Assembly: GCA_031835245.1 (NCBI GenBank)
Contig: JAVKOQ010000007.1
Coordinates: 1-64,000, forward strand
Direction of reading: 5' to 3'
Source of the DNA: Balamuthia mandrillaris
Lineage: Eukaryota; Discosea; Longamoebia; Balamuthiidae
Length of the DNA stretch: 64,000 bases
Positions 46,053 to 60,890 of the stretch are shown in pieces. How positions within the stretch are numbered: the stretch's first letter is position 1; every line of letters begins with the position of its first letter. The translations under genes were made by a program, and so were the position numbers. Under the pieces are notes generated by a model. The model did no database searches. It saw nothing but the letters and a program-made list of their open reading frames with translations, and was not told the DNA's origin.

Positions 46053-47201
46053 ATGGACGCCACGCATCCACTGAAACGACCTCTTTCTTCCTCCCCCTCT
46101 GCTTCTTCTTCTCAGCACCAACAACTACAACAACACGCACGACTCAGATCCTCTTATAGCGAAGACACGCTCTCCACAGCTCGAGCGGGTGGCGGCGCCA
46201 GTGCTGGCAGCAGCTACCTGCCACACTCTTACTCCTATCCTCCCGCTCACCCTCCTTCCTACGCTTACCAACATCCTCCACCTCCTCCTCCTTCTACTGC
46301 TTCTCCTTCTCCTTATTCTCCTCATGGTCCACTGCTCCCACCACCACCGACACTTCCTCCGACTTCTCCTCGTCTTTCTTCCGCTTCTTCCTCTTCCTCT
46401 TCTTCGTCTTCCTCTTCGTCTTCCTCCTCCTCTGCCACGCTTGCAGGTGCATCTCCCTCAGCACGACGAGCAGCCACAGAAGCCACCGCTAAAGATTATC
46501 CGAGCGGCTCTTCCACTTCTTCTTCTGCTGCTCCGAATGCTCACCCTTTTGGCGGCGTTGGAGCAACTCAAATGGATACTGGCGGTTCCTCCTCGTTTTC
46601 TTCTTCCTCCTTGCACGCCTCCTCCTTTTTCGCCTGTGCTCCATTCAGCAACGCGCTGATGTACTGCGAGCAGCTCGTCCATCACCCACATATCATTCCT
46701 TGGCAAGAGGTTCATCTTTTCCTCATGGCTTCCTCGCCACTCCTTTTGTTTTGTTTGGATCTTCTCCACTTTTATCTTCTATCTCATCTCTTGTTCTCTC
46801 TCTGTTCTGCTGTTATGCTCTACCTGTTCTCTTGTGTCTGTTCTCTGTTATGTTCTCCACTTCTCCTTTTCCCTCTTGTCTCCTCGCTTCTCCACTTTCT
46901 TCCCTCTTCTACCATATTCTCCTTCTATATCTCTGACTTTGTGCCATTGTTTTAAAAAGATAATTGTTCGGTGCAGTCACATCATTCTTACTGCCGTAAA
47001 GGGAAAGACAAGACAGATCACAACAGAGGAGTTGGAGGAAGCTGTCCACAACGCAGTCAAAATTTCTGGCATTCTGCGTGAACAAATGAGCAAACATGCA
47101 GCTGGTTCCTCCTATGTAGCTAGCAGGTCCTCCTCACCTTCGTACGTTTCTTCTTTCCCCTATGCAGGACAGGTAAGTCTCTCTCCTCTGTCTCTCTCGC
47201 T

Positions 47202-47247
<46 letters not shown>

Positions 47248-48508
47248 CCTCTTTTATTTCTCGTGTCTCTACGTTTTTATTCTATTTCTGTGCGACTGAC
47301 ATTCTTTGTCGCATCTGAAGACATCGGACCCGGCCAGCTCCGGGACGACAGGACGAGGCGGCTCCGATCCAAGCCTTGCACGTTCCTCCTATCGGTATCC
47401 GTCTCCAACAGTGGGTGCCAGTTCCTCTCCTCATCACCACGCCATGATGTCTTCTTCTCCCTCTCCGTCTCCGTCTCCTTTTGCTTTGCCGCCTACTCCA
47501 CAAAAACTTTCATCTTCCTCTTCTTCTTCCTCTTCCTCTTCCTCTTCCTCTTCCTCTTCCTCTTCCTCTTCCTCAGCTATTCCTCCTCTTCCCCAAAATC
47601 ACAAACCACCCGCCTTGCCTTCCATTTATGAGCAGCTTCCTCCACCTGAAAAACATGCTGCGGCTTCATCCTCTTCTTCAACATCTAGTTTATCTTGGCG
47701 TGGAGGACGTTATTCTGGAGACGATCCTCCTGTGCCGCAACCAATTCTTCAACCACCTCACACTCACCATTCTTCTCATCAAGCCCCTCCTGCTTCTTCA
47801 CCTACTCCTTTTTCTTACCCTGCCTCTTATTATCATCCTCCTCCTCACCAACATCCGTCAACACCAGCTTCTGCTACTCATTCTCATTATCCGAATCAAC
47901 ATCCTTACCCTCCTTATCCGCATCAACAATACCCGCCTTCCAACTACGACCATTCACAACAACTACACCCTTCTCCTGCCTTACCTTACTTTCAACCTTC
48001 TTTTCAGCCACTTCAATCCTCTTCCATTCCTCCTTTGTCTACATCAGCGTCTCGCCCCTTTGTTCCGATTCACCACTCTTCCTCCTCATCTTCTTCGCAA
48101 AATCCTTCTTCATCATCTAGAAAGTTTAATTATCACTATCACGATCAAAGTAGAAACCAACACGATGAAGAGGAAGAGAATGAAGAAAGAGATGAACGAG
48201 ACGAAGACACAGAGGGTGAAGAAATGGAACAGGAAGAACGCTTACCAATAAGATCTTCAAAAACAACAAAAACGGGTGAAGCTAGAAATGGTGGGGGTGA
48301 AGGACGTCTTCATCATAGACATCGTTCTTCCTCTTCAACGCGAACGAGCTCTTCGTCTTCGGCAACAAGACCGACGACAACAGGGGAAAGAGGCAGAAAG
48401 AGCAAACGAAGCAGAAATGCTGCAACAAGGAAACGCAAGAGCCCATCTACAAACACGAACACATCTGCTGCCACTCCTACCATCCACATTGACGAAGAGG
48501 AGATTTGA
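46053..48508 (+). CDS. Ser/Pro/His-rich low-complexity protein
   Basis: Exons 46053-46709, 46960-47172, 47321-48508; 685 residues. Most of the chain is Ser, Pro, His and Gln low complexity. The only structured-looking part straddles the first junction: NALMYCEQLVHHPHIIPWQE, IIVRCSHIILTAVKGKTRQ and TTEELEEAVHNAVKISGIL, probably a small helical domain. The C-terminus is acidic and then basic with GRKSKRSRNAATRKRKS, a likely nuclear localisation signal. It may be a transcription or chromatin regulator, but I do not recognise the domain. Intron 2 carries a long (CT)n tract. Confidence 0.65.
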
Positions 48509-48812
48509 AACCAAAGCGGAAGAAGAAGAAGAACAGTTTTTTTTTGCTGTTGTTTGTTTGTTTGTTTCGTATTCTCTCTTTGTTGTTTTGTTGTTTTGTT
48601 TTTTTTTTTGCGGTCTTTTTTTCTGTTTGTTTTAAACCGCAAAACAGTTTTGTCTTTTTTGTTTTTTGTTGTTTTGTTTTTTATTTATTTTCTTGTTGTG
48701 CTTCGTTCTTATTTATTTATCAAATTCTTTGTTTTAGCAATCCAGATATACACGTCTGCTCCTCTCTTCTCTCTCCCCTCTCTCTTCTCTTCCTTCTTGT
48801 CTGGTGTACCTT
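48509..48812. other. Convergent 3' region, T/GT-rich
   Basis: T-rich sequence with GTTT runs between convergent genes; presumably two 3' UTRs. No gene is seen. Confidence 0.5.
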
Positions 48813-49209
48813 TCACTCATTCAACGGGCTTTTATGATAGATCTGACTGAGACGAGGCGAGTGATAGGCCAGCACGAACGCAACCCAAACGTTGGCCGCG
48901 GCAAAGATGCCGTCAGGGATGGTTATTTGCAGCAAGGACCTTTGGGCAAGGCCGTTCCTGTGCGCTATTAGGTCCATCACGAACTGGGAGAAGTTTGCCT
49001 GTGTATGTGTGTGTGTGTGTGTGTGTGTGAGATGGGAGAGTCAGCTGCTGTCTCTCGTCTCCTCTTCCTCGTCTCCCTTGTCTATTCTCTTGTCCTCTCC
49101 CTCGTCTATGCTCTTGTCCTCTCTCTAGTCTATTCTCTTGTCCTCTCTCCAGTCCATTCTCTTGTCCTCTCTCCAGTCCATTCTCTTGTCCTCTCTCCAG
49201 TCCTTGCTG

Positions 49210-49250
<41 letters not shown>

Positions 49251-49608
49251 AGCGTCTACCTACCAAGCTAAGTACAAAGTGGTCGGTGGCACGAAGCTCG
49301 CGTTCGTAGATGGAGCGAAGGAACGAGATCAAAGCCAGCAGCGCATAGCCAAGGTTGATAGCGCCAAGGAAGCGCAGGGTCTCCACCGTGTGAGGGTGTG
49401 GGGTTCCGGCTGCGCGAACAAAGTACTTCCTCAGGATACCTCTCCCGCGAAAGAGGAAGTAGTAGGCAGCAGCGGTGTGCCACAAGCAGGTCCCAAGGCT
49501 CACCACTCTATGAACCGTGCATAACGTTCCACTGTTTCATTCATAAAAACAAAGAGAGTGAGAAGAGAAGCATAGTGGCAGGAGAGAGAGGACATACACT
49601 CCTTGCAT
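48813..49608 (-). CDS. Small multi-pass membrane protein, unknown
   Basis: Exons 49608-49598, 49531-49264 and 48998-48813; 154 residues. The first exon is 11 bases (ATGCAAGGAGT) before a GTATGT donor, and keeps phase. About four hydrophobic helices are visible: around SLGTCLWHTAAAYYFLF, FLGAINLGYALLALISFL, FVLSLANFSQFVMDLI and IFAAANVWVAFVLAY. The size and layout recall ER membrane proteins such as ERG28, but the match is too weak to name it. Intron 2 contains a GT-repeat, a 24-bp minisatellite and a CT-repeat. Confidence 0.65.
49078..49204. repeat. 24-bp minisatellite in an intron
   Basis: About five imperfect copies of TCCATTCTCTTGTCCTCTCT plus CCAG, within intron 2 of the small membrane protein gene. 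Confidence 0.8.
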
Positions 49609-49884
49609 GATGGGATAACTTTATGGAAGTTGTTCTTTCTCGTTGAGCTTTTTGTTTTCGTTTTCGCTTCCCTGCCCTAATCCTCCTCGGGACAAATTTT
49701 GATTCCCACCCAAACGCACCTCTCATTGATTTCCCAGCAAATGTTGACCCATCGTGATAACCGAAGAGAGGGTTTTTCAGGCGGGACTTTGTCCAACCAT
49801 GCCTTACTTTTTTTTCCCGCAAAGTGAGGGAAAATCGCAGGAGAACAGAGAGAAAGCGAGCATACCCCCTTCTTCTTCGCTCCT

Positions 49885-49915
<31 letters not shown>

Positions 49916-49955
49916 TGAGAGAGAGAAACCGAGAACAGCAGCACCTACCTTACCC

Positions 49956-50950
49956 ATGGGACAAAACCCCTTTGTTGAAAAAACAACAATTTAACAGGAG
50001 AGAGAAAGATGAAGAGCAAACGGAGGCGAGGAGGAGAGGTGTGCTGGCAAAGCAGCAGAGCGAACCGGATGCTGACCTCAGGCTTCACCTCAAGGAGCTC
50101 GGGTTTTACTACGAGCACACCACCCCCGAGGCCTACGTCGTGATTCTGCAAAACAGCCCGCTATGGCTGTGGCCTCCACCAGGGTGCGCCTCATCCACCC
50201 CAAGTGTTGGAGCTCACCGGAAGCCAACCTGCGAGTTGGGGCCGGCCAGCTCCTACCACTACCTTCAACCACGGGAGGTGGTGGTGCGCCTGGCCCTGCC
50301 CGCTCCCATCGAGATCTGCCGATATCAAGCCCTTCGCTGGCCTGCTACAAACCCAGACGCTAGCCCTCCGGAAGAAACCAGGGGGCTCGTGTTGATACTC
50401 CCATGGAGGGCAGAGACTTGGGAACACGAAGTGCAATTGCAATGCACGTGGTGAAGATTCCTGTGCTTGTGTTCGCCTCGCCTCTCAAGCAAACGTGCTC
50501 CGCACGTGTGGCAAAAGAGCAAAGAGAGAGAGAAGGTCGTTCGCATGGAGGTTGGAGACGTTGTTGGCAATGTGGGTTGGAAGGAAAAGAGACCTGTTGG
50601 CGTCACTTGTGGGGAATGTTTTCCATATGCTTCTCCTGTGCTAGGATTGATAGACTTTTACCAGAGTTAGAAGATAGAAGTGCGAATACCAGTAACGAGA
50701 GAATGGGCGTCCCCAGTGGACAAGAGAACCCAGTGAAGCTGAATGCCTGGCCTCATGGAGGAGCCAATATGAAATGGCCTTGGGGAAGTCCATCTGAAAA
50801 AGTTTGCAATGGTCAGAGAGAATGGATGTCCTTTCGAAGTGTTCCCTCTTCTTCAAACAATAAAACAAAAAGAACAAGAAAGGAGAAAGGTTTCGCTTTT
50901 CTCTCTTTTTGTGCACCCGTTAGGCGTTTGTTTTCTTGTCCGTGTTGCGT
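49956..50950 (+). other. Possible gene, structure unresolved
   Basis: This 1-kb stretch is GC-richer than typical intergenic DNA and has overlapping open frames on the plus strand. One frame around 49985-50160 looks protein-like (DLRLHLKELGFYYEHTTPEA, AYVVILQN). Others at 50160-50450 and 50403-50954 follow. I could not find a set of GT-AG junctions joining them in phase. A weakly conserved gene, or 5' and 3' UTRs, are both possible. The end overlaps the last bases of the minus-strand aminotransferase. Confidence 0.25.
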
Positions 50951-53314
<2,364 letters not shown>

Positions 53315-53894
53315 CTCTCACTCTTTTCTTTTCTTTCCTTTTCTTTTTTATTATTCAAATGGAGAACAAATGATGGACAAATGGTGCACCCTTTGAGCAG
53401 AACTTCAGCTGCGGTAACTCACGTTGAGCACAAAGCGACCTATAACTGAGCAACAAAATTCCAGCGGCGATTTATACTATAAAAAGGGTGTCGACATAAA
53501 TACTTACTCTTTTAAAGGTATGTATCGATCTCTATATATCCTTATCTGCTAGGACTGATTATAAAAGGTAAACATGACGTATGTTCTGAATAGTTTAACA
53601 TCATGTCGTCACGAATGGTAATGGTGTGGGTAACAAAAATAGAAAATCTTTGGGAGACCCGAAAGAAAAAAACAAACAAAGAACAAGAAGGAGAGAGAGA
53701 AGAAAGGAAGAGAACCAAACGAAAGAGAGGGATAAAACCGGCAGACAAGGAGCACGAAAAAGGAGAAAGAAAGAAAAAACAAGTTCCGGATATTGTTTTC
53801 ATTTTCTGCTCTTTTCCGTTTCTTTTTTCTTTCGTTGTTTTATTTTTCGAGAGGAGAACAAAAAAAACCAAAAAAAAAGCACAAAGAGAGAGAG
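53315..53894. promoter_or_regulatory. Divergent promoter region, aminotransferase and RasGEF
   Basis: 580 bp between divergent starts. Contains a GTGTCGACATAAATA sequence (around 53488-53502) like those upstream of other genes here, a TATA-like TATACTATAAAAAG near 53473, and purine-rich then T-rich sequence ahead of the RasGEF ATG. No gene is seen. Confidence 0.4.
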
Positions 53895-54013
53895 ATGGCA
53901 ACTTTGGTGGACGCTCGACGCAAGGGCGAAGTGGAAAGCCGCCTGTTGAGCCCGAAGGAAGCCTTTGAGACGATGGCCTCCAAGCTCATGGTGACCAAAA
54001 GTCCTGGTAAAAC

Positions 54014-54049
<36 letters not shown>

Positions 54050-54453
54050 TTTGTCTGTTTTGTGAAGAAGAAGAACGAGAAGCACAAGAAGTAGCACAAG
54101 GAAGCAAGAGACAAAATGGAATAATACTTGTTCTTTTTCTTTTTTAATTGACAGATAATATGAACGCCTTCCTGTTGAGTTATCAAACCTATCAAGTCGA
54201 GAAAGACCGGCTGTATTCCCTCTGGATGTCAAAGTACCTTCTCTCTCTCTCTCTCTCTCTCTCTCCCTCTCTCTCTCTCTCCTTCTCTCTCCCTCTTTGG
54301 AGACTTTTGCACTAAAACAAAAAAAAAGGTTCACACAACTACACGAGGATACTCAACCACATGAAACCGATGCATCGCAGTCCATCGAAAGGTTTGCATT
54401 CTCTTTCGTCGTTTCTCTCTCTCTCTCTCTCTTTCTCTTTCGTCGTTTCTCTT

Positions 54454-54501
<48 letters not shown>

Positions 54502-56485
54502 TGTTTCTCTCTCTTTTGAGAAAACATAAAGAGAGCTAAACAACAAACAAACACACAAACACAAGAATGCTGGAGTTTCTTCGGATGTGGATAACGGACT
54601 ACCCGAAAGACTTTAATCGCCGCACACAAGCATCCTTCTTGGACCTGCTCAACCGCTATTACTCCCAAAAGGACCAAAACCTGGTCAACGAGTTTAAGCT
54701 TCTCTTCCTCAAACACTCTCAAACGTTCTCTTTCGATAACTTTTCCGCGTCTTCTGTTTCTCCTCGTCATCGAAGCAGCGTTCATTTCTCCCATTCTCGT
54801 CCTCTTGTGTCTTCCTCTCCTTCGTCCTCTTCTTCTTCATTGCAAAGAAGCCGAAGAGAGAATGAAAAAGGAGGAGGAAACGATGGAGTGGAAGAGGAGA
54901 ATGATGACAGCAAAAAGTCTCAAACGATGCCGAAAGACGGCGCGACGGACAAGAAGAGAAGAAAGAAGAGCATTCGGAAGATGTTCCTCTCCAACAAAGC
55001 GCATCCCATGTCCACCAGTTTTGAATCCATCCCTGCTCTCGTTTCTCCTGCTTCTTCTCCTTCTCCTACTTCTCCTTCATCCTCCTCTTCCTTTGCTTCT
55101 GTGAAAGCCAACGTCAGCAGCAACCAGAGAGACGCGGCACCGTTTCCAGGAGTTCGTTTGTTAACTATAGCGGATGGTAGTCGGTCAACAACAAACAGCA
55201 CCGAACCAACAGAAAGCGAACAACGAAGAGATGGAATAACAACAAGAGCTCATACGCTACGACAAAACGTTTACAACAACAACAACAACAGTAATAGCAA
55301 CAGCAATGTTCAACATCGAGTGAAAAGCATGTCGCTCATACAAACCCGCCAACTCCAACAAACCCAACCACCCGCAGAAGAAAATGCCAATGTAAAACCA
55401 AACAACGCAAAAGAGGAAGCAGCAGCAGCTCAGGCCGACTCCAATAACAACAATTCCTCTTCTTCTTCTGCTGTTGATGTTGCGGAAGAAACCTCCATAC
55501 CTCCTATAGTACCGCCATTCGTCATTCCATCCAACTTTGGAGCTTTGATGGAGGCGGAGGGAAACGGCCAGTTTAACGACTTTTCGGATGGCAGCATCGC
55601 CAAGGAGTTGACCCTCTACGAGCACGAGCTTCTGTGCCGCATCCAGGCCAGAGAGTTCCTGAACAACGGCTGGCAACGCCCTCTCCAGAAGAAACATGCG
55701 GCGAAGGAGTCCTCCACGAAGGCGAGAAGAGCGAGTCGCAGCTTTAGCGAAAGGAGAAGAGCGATCAAGGAGGAGGAAGAAGAGCTGAAGAGAACGCGAA
55801 GCAATTCAACCGGGACAACCACAACAGCATCTGAGCAACAACAACAAAAAGCAACAGCAAAGGACAGGGAGAAGGAGAAAGTCTCGGTGAACATCATTCG
55901 CTTCATCAAACACTTTAACAAAATCGGTTACTGGGTGGCCACCGAGATACTCATGAAGAAGAGCGAGAAGGAGAGGATCAAGGTCACCAAACGGTTTATA
56001 AAGATCGCCCGGCTCTGCCATGACGTTGGCAACTATAACTCGATGGTGGAGATACTGTCCGGCTTGAACACCGTTGCTGTTGCTCGGTTGAAGGTTTGCT
56101 TGTTTTCCTTGTCTTTTGTCGTTACACTTTCTTTTCTCTCTCTCTCTCTCTCTCTCTCTCCGAACAACTAAACGAAAACAAAAGGGACTATGGAAAGGAC
56201 TTCCAACACGAAGCCTCGAGATGTTCGAGGAGCTCCAAACCTTCATCAACCCGCAACGAAACTTTAGCAACTACCGTTACGCCCTGGAGAAGCGAGAACA
56301 ATTGGGAGAGCCGACCGTCCCCTACCTCGGCCTCTTCCTGAAGTACTTCACCTACCTGGACGACGGCAACGAGCCCTACACCACCTTTGGTGGCATCAAC
56401 TTTGGGCTGATGCGTCTTCGTTGGGAACAGGTCAGCAAGATCAAACATTTTCAGAACATCCCGTTCCCTCTCTCCAAGTAAGTCT

Positions 56486-56520
<35 letters not shown>

Positions 56521-58082
56521 ACGTTAAGCCAACAACACAAAGAAACAAAGGGGTTCGTCGTTTTCTTCGTACGCTCAGTTATGTAGACAACGAGGACCTG
56601 CTTTACGCCTTGTCGCTCTCCTACGAGCCCAAACAGAGCAGCGACGCTGCATTCAGTCCGCGTAGGACCGTTCCAGCGGGTCAGCAACCTCTTTCTCCTG
56701 CTTCTCCCGCCTCTCCTGCCTCTCCTGCCTCTCCTCATTCTTCTTCCGCTGCCGCTTTTGATGGAGGAAGCAAAGTTACTTCTCTTAGCTCGAATGATGC
56801 AATGATGAAAGAATTGATGCTCAAAACATCTTCCATCTCCTTATCTTCCTTCTCGACAAACAACCAAACCACCACCACTTCTTCTTCTTCTTCTTCTTCT
56901 TGTTCTACTTCTTCTTTGGTTGTGGTTCCTCCTCTTCTTCCAAGTAGAGTAGGCAGGGGAGAAACCTCGCAGTATTCTTCCTCTGCTCCTGTGAACTATT
57001 GTCCGAAAGGAGCGGCTTGCGACAATAGCGATCCTGAGCATTTCGTAGAGTATCTACATACTCTCTTCTCCCCTCGAGGAGCTCCTCAACAACTAAGCCG
57101 TCGTTCGCCTTCTTTCTCTTCTGCTCCATCTCCATCTCCTTCATCATCTTCACCTACGTCTTCATCTTCTTCTTCAACACCACCAACACCTCCCTCAAGA
57201 ACAAGCAAACCAAAAACTCTATACACGCATACTGCTCCTCCTCCTTCGTTGCAACAACAACCACAACATCAAGAAGAAAGTGGCAGCAGCAGCAACAACA
57301 AAAGAGCATCAAGAAGAAACTGGGCCAACAAGAGAAACGCCAAAGTTTGGGCTCAACAGTATGCATACATTGAGAAGTTATTCGAGAAAGCGGATTTGGA
57401 TGAGAGCAGCGAAGAAGAGAACAGCAACCCCTCCTCTTCACTCGACATCGAAATCGAATACCTGGCCGAAGAGGAAGTCAACAGTTATTATACTTCATCG
57501 TCGTCATCTTCTCCGTACGAAGAACAACCAAAAGAAGAAGAAGAAGAGAACGCAAAGAAGAAAGCTTCTTCGATGAGACTCTTGCGAGAAAACAACAACA
57601 AACCGTTCGTGGAGGAGCTGAAAAGGGAATCATCCTCCACGAGACTTCGTTTCTACAAGTCGTTAGGAGTGGGAGATGCGGTCTTCCAAATGACTTCGCC
57701 TTCTTCCACTTTAAGAGGAACGAGCAACAACCCTTCTTCTCTTTCTTCCTATTCCGTTCTCTCGTCTCGTATTTATTCTTCCTCCTCTGCAGTTTCTTCT
57801 CGTTCCTCTTCGCGTTCTTCCATCTCCTCTCCTTCCACTGCTTCTTCAACTTCTTCGCCGTTCAATGATACCGAAGAGCTAAAGTTACGAATGGATGCTT
57901 TGATGAGACAAAAAGAAAAGCAGGACGAGGAAGAAGAGGAAAGGAGAAGAAGGAAAAGTGGAGGAGAGGAGGAAGAAACGGAAGAAGAAACGGAGGAAGG
58001 AAGTTACTCACGTTCATATTACTCCAGTGATGAAGACTCGATGACTGAAGATGAGGATGAAACATTGGATGTTGGATTATAA
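53895..58082 (+). CDS. Ras guanine nucleotide exchange factor
   Basis: Six exons: 53895-54006, 54155-54233, 54329-54391, 54566-56093, 56185-56477, 56579-58082; 1192 residues. A RasGEF_N (REM) domain starts near residue 15 (FLLSYQTYQ ... FLRMWITDYPKDF). After a Ser/Asn/Gln-rich linker the CDC25 catalytic domain begins about residue 335 (IAKELTLYEHELLCRI) with a charged insertion, and continues IIRFIKHFNKIGYWVATEIL, HDVGNYNSMVEILSGLN, AVARLKGLWKGL, VPYLGLFLKYFTYLDDG and DNEDLLYALSLSYEP. The last 450 residues are Ser-rich with an acidic end. It loads Ras/Rap GTPases with GTP at membranes; amoebozoans have many such genes. The last intron uses the CTCAG acceptor at 56578 to keep frame. Confidence 0.92.
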
Positions 58083-58141
58083 ACCAAAGTAAAAATAGCA
58101 TTAAAAAAATGTTTACAGAAAAACGCATTCAAAAAAAAAAG

Positions 58142-60327
58142 TTAAGAAGCAAATCGGTCTTGCAGAAAGAGAGAAGCAGAAGGAGAAAGACCAAGAGACA
58201 ATAAAGAAGATTGTCCCTCATTCAGGATTTGTTTTTGTGGATGAGTCACGAAGAGGACGTATCGGTCGGGGGAGATGTTGTGATTCGCCTCTAGCCAGTG
58301 GTAGACAGCCTTTTTTTTTTTGTTTGTATCAGTAAGCAAGAAGGGAGCAAAAACGACCAAAAGGTAACGACGAGTACCTGAAGAAGATCAGTATTGAAGA
58401 ATCGACGCTGAGAACGAGTTCCATCCGGCAAACGAACAACCAACGTGGTGACTTGTTCAACCGGAGTGTCCAGCGGCGGCTCCAATGAAGGCGGCGGCGT
58501 TGACAGGCTCAAAGCTAATGCGGCTTTCAGTTCATCGTCTTCATCCTCATCCTCTATCTCTATTACTTGTGTTGCAGTTGTTGAAGATGAAGATGAAGAG
58601 GCAGCCTCACTTAAACTAGCGGCTATGGCAGCCTCAAGTTCTTCGTCGTAGTTAGTGTCAGAAGCAGTTTTCTTTCGCTTTACAGTTATCCAGTTTGATG
58701 AATCTTTTGTAAAACAATTGTTTCACATATGAGCGGAAATGAAACGGACAGTGCCAAAAAAAAAAAAGCAACAAGGAAAACAGCAGTAAGGAAACAAACC
58801 TCCGAGAATGTTGGTTTGAGGTTTGGGTAGTTCCCCCTTTACACAAAAGATAGAGTATCCCTTTGCCATTAGTGTATCCAGAAATGCACTTAATGAACAA
58901 GAAAGCGTAAAAAAAGTGAGATAGGAGAAAAGGAGAGGAGAGCAGAGCAGAGCAGAGAGAAAGAGAGAGAACATAGTCAAAGAAACAAAGAAGATACCTG
59001 AGATAAAAATCGGAGAGGTACTGTGGCTCGTTAAGCAAACTAAATGTTCAGTTTTGTCGGTGGTGAGTCAACCAAAAGAAAGAGAAAGCGAAAGGGAAGA
59101 AGAAGCGGTAAATGAACCTGTTAAAGTTGTACCAATCGCCCTCAACGTTGCGAATGGTCAGCCAATGGCTCGCCAAGTTGCAAATAAACGCCTGTTCTAT
59201 CCTGATCATGCAGTTGTCAGCTCATAATATACAAAAGTGCAAAAACACGGGCGAGAAAGAATAGAGTGAGAGTGAGAGTGAGAATACGAAGAGAATACAA
59301 ACAAAGAGGTGATAAACAAAGAGGAGAGAGCGATCACAGCGACAGAGAAGAGAAAAGAGAACGGGATGAAGAGGAGAGCAGAGAAGAACGAAGAAGAGAA
59401 CAACAATCAGAGACAGCGGTACGAACAAAGGGTTCTGTCTGGAGGCGACCATCTCAGGGCTGGCCAAAGGAACACATTTGAGGTTCCACACCTCCAACGC
59501 CTTTTGTATTACTTGAACGCTGTAGTTGCCATCGTCCGCCACGTTGCCACTGTCTTCCTGATGAATGCTAAGAATTAGGAGGAGAAAGGAAAGGAGAAAA
59601 GAGAAAGGAGAAGGAGAAGGAGAAGGAGAAGGAGAAGGAGAAGGAGGAGGAGAAGGAGGAGGAGAAGGAGAAGGAGAAGGAGAAGGAGAAGGAGAAGGAG
59701 AAGGAGAAGGAGAAGGAGAAGGAGGAGGAGAAGGAGAAGGAGAAGGAGAAGGAGAAGGAGAAGGAGAAGGAGAAGGAGAAGGAGAAGGAGAAGGAGAAGG
59801 AGAAGGAGAAGGAGAAGGGAGAAGGAGAAAGAAGGAGGAGGAGAAGAGGAGGAGGAGGAGGAGGAGAAGGAGAAGGAGAAGGAGAAGGAGAAGGAGAAGG
59901 AGAAGGAGAAGGAGAAGGAGAAGGAGAAGGAGGAGGAGAAGGAGAAGGAGAAGGAGGAGGAGAAGGAGAAGGAGAAGGAGAAGGAGAAGGAGAAAGGAGA
60001 AAGGAGAAAGGAAAAAGGAAAAAGGAGACGAAGGAGAACTAAGACAAGACAAACAAATCCAGAGGAAGATGAGAACAAGACGGACAACAAAAGCAACAAC
60101 TAAGAGGAAGAGAAAAAGGAAGGAATCAAACGAACAGCCATATATTTGAGAAAATCAGTGGACTCGGTCCCCATTTCCATCATCAGAGCTCGTTCGTTGC
60201 GATCAAACTCGTTCGCGATTTGCATGAGGTCTATTTCAGTGAATATGTTGCCTTGCAGCAAGGTGTTGAGCGCATGAACCGCGCACAGCCCAGCCACCTG
60301 CTTCTCATGGTAGAGGCGCGTGCTCAT
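58142..60327 (-). CDS. ATXN3-like: Ataxin-3-like deubiquitinase: Josephin, UIMs and UBX domain
   Basis: Seven exons: 60327-60136, 59557-59427, 59201-59118, 59039-58998, 58888-58800, 58703-58378, 58309-58142; 343 residues. The Josephin domain (about 1-185) has the catalytic Cys in KQVAGLCAVHALNTLLQG with the oxyanion Gln, the His in ASHWLTIRN, and the Asn in WYNFN. GNYSVQVIQKALEVW and YSIFCVKGELP are also Josephin hallmarks. Two ubiquitin-interacting motifs follow (ELEAAIAASLSEA, ELKAALALSLS). A UBX-like domain ends the protein (VVRLPDGTRSQRRF ... LSLGLSPSASLFLQD). Ataxin-3 edits ubiquitin chains and works with p97/VCP; a UBX domain would give a direct p97 contact. Human ataxin-3 lacks UBX, while some protist orthologues are reported to have one. 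Intron 1 holds a large satellite. Confidence 0.92.
59580..60010. repeat. Hexanucleotide satellite (GGAGAA)n in an intron
   Basis: About 430 bp of GGAGAA units with GGAGGA variants and a few interruptions (near 59820-59860), filling intron 1 of the Josephin gene. Sense strand reads TTCTCC. Very long Leu, Ser/Phe and Gly/Glu frames on both strands here are artefacts. Confidence 0.95.
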
Positions 60328-60577
60328 CTCACTCTCTTTTTCGTTTTAGCTTTCTTTTCTTTGCATACTTTAAATATTTCAAATTCTTGATCTGAGATCG
60401 AGATGCTTGAGGGGGTTTTGAGTCTGTTCACCAATGCCGCGAAGTGGACATTTTTGGTGAGGGATCATGTATTTTTCCCACAGAGAGGAAGGGGGAAAGC
60501 GTGACGTGTTATCTAAGAATTGTCCATTGCTGCGGCCCTTCAAGCGAACCTTCCGCGGCAGTCCCTACTTCTCGCTT

Positions 60578-60626
<49 letters not shown>

Positions 60627-60890
60627 CTTTCGTCCTTTCTCTTTCCCTCTTTCTCGTTTTCTCTCTCTTTCACTCTCAGCTCTCTCTGTTTCCAAAGGCA
60701 GAAACTCTAAGCTTTGCCTTTATGACGGCAACGCCTGTTTAAAAACCTGGCTATTCCGCTTAAAAAGCACCTAGCCCGAACCTATAGTCCCAGAGACCCT
60801 TTCGTCCAACAGCTCCAGAACGAAAAGTCTGGACCCATTTACGGACCTCCACCCTCAGCTTATGGCGTCACGGAAGCAGCAAGAGCTTGA

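Noticed and set aside
59222-60149. Long Leu-rich, Ser/Pro/Phe-rich and Gly/Glu-rich open frames
   Set aside because: Artefacts of the GGAGAA satellite in intron 1 of the Josephin gene.
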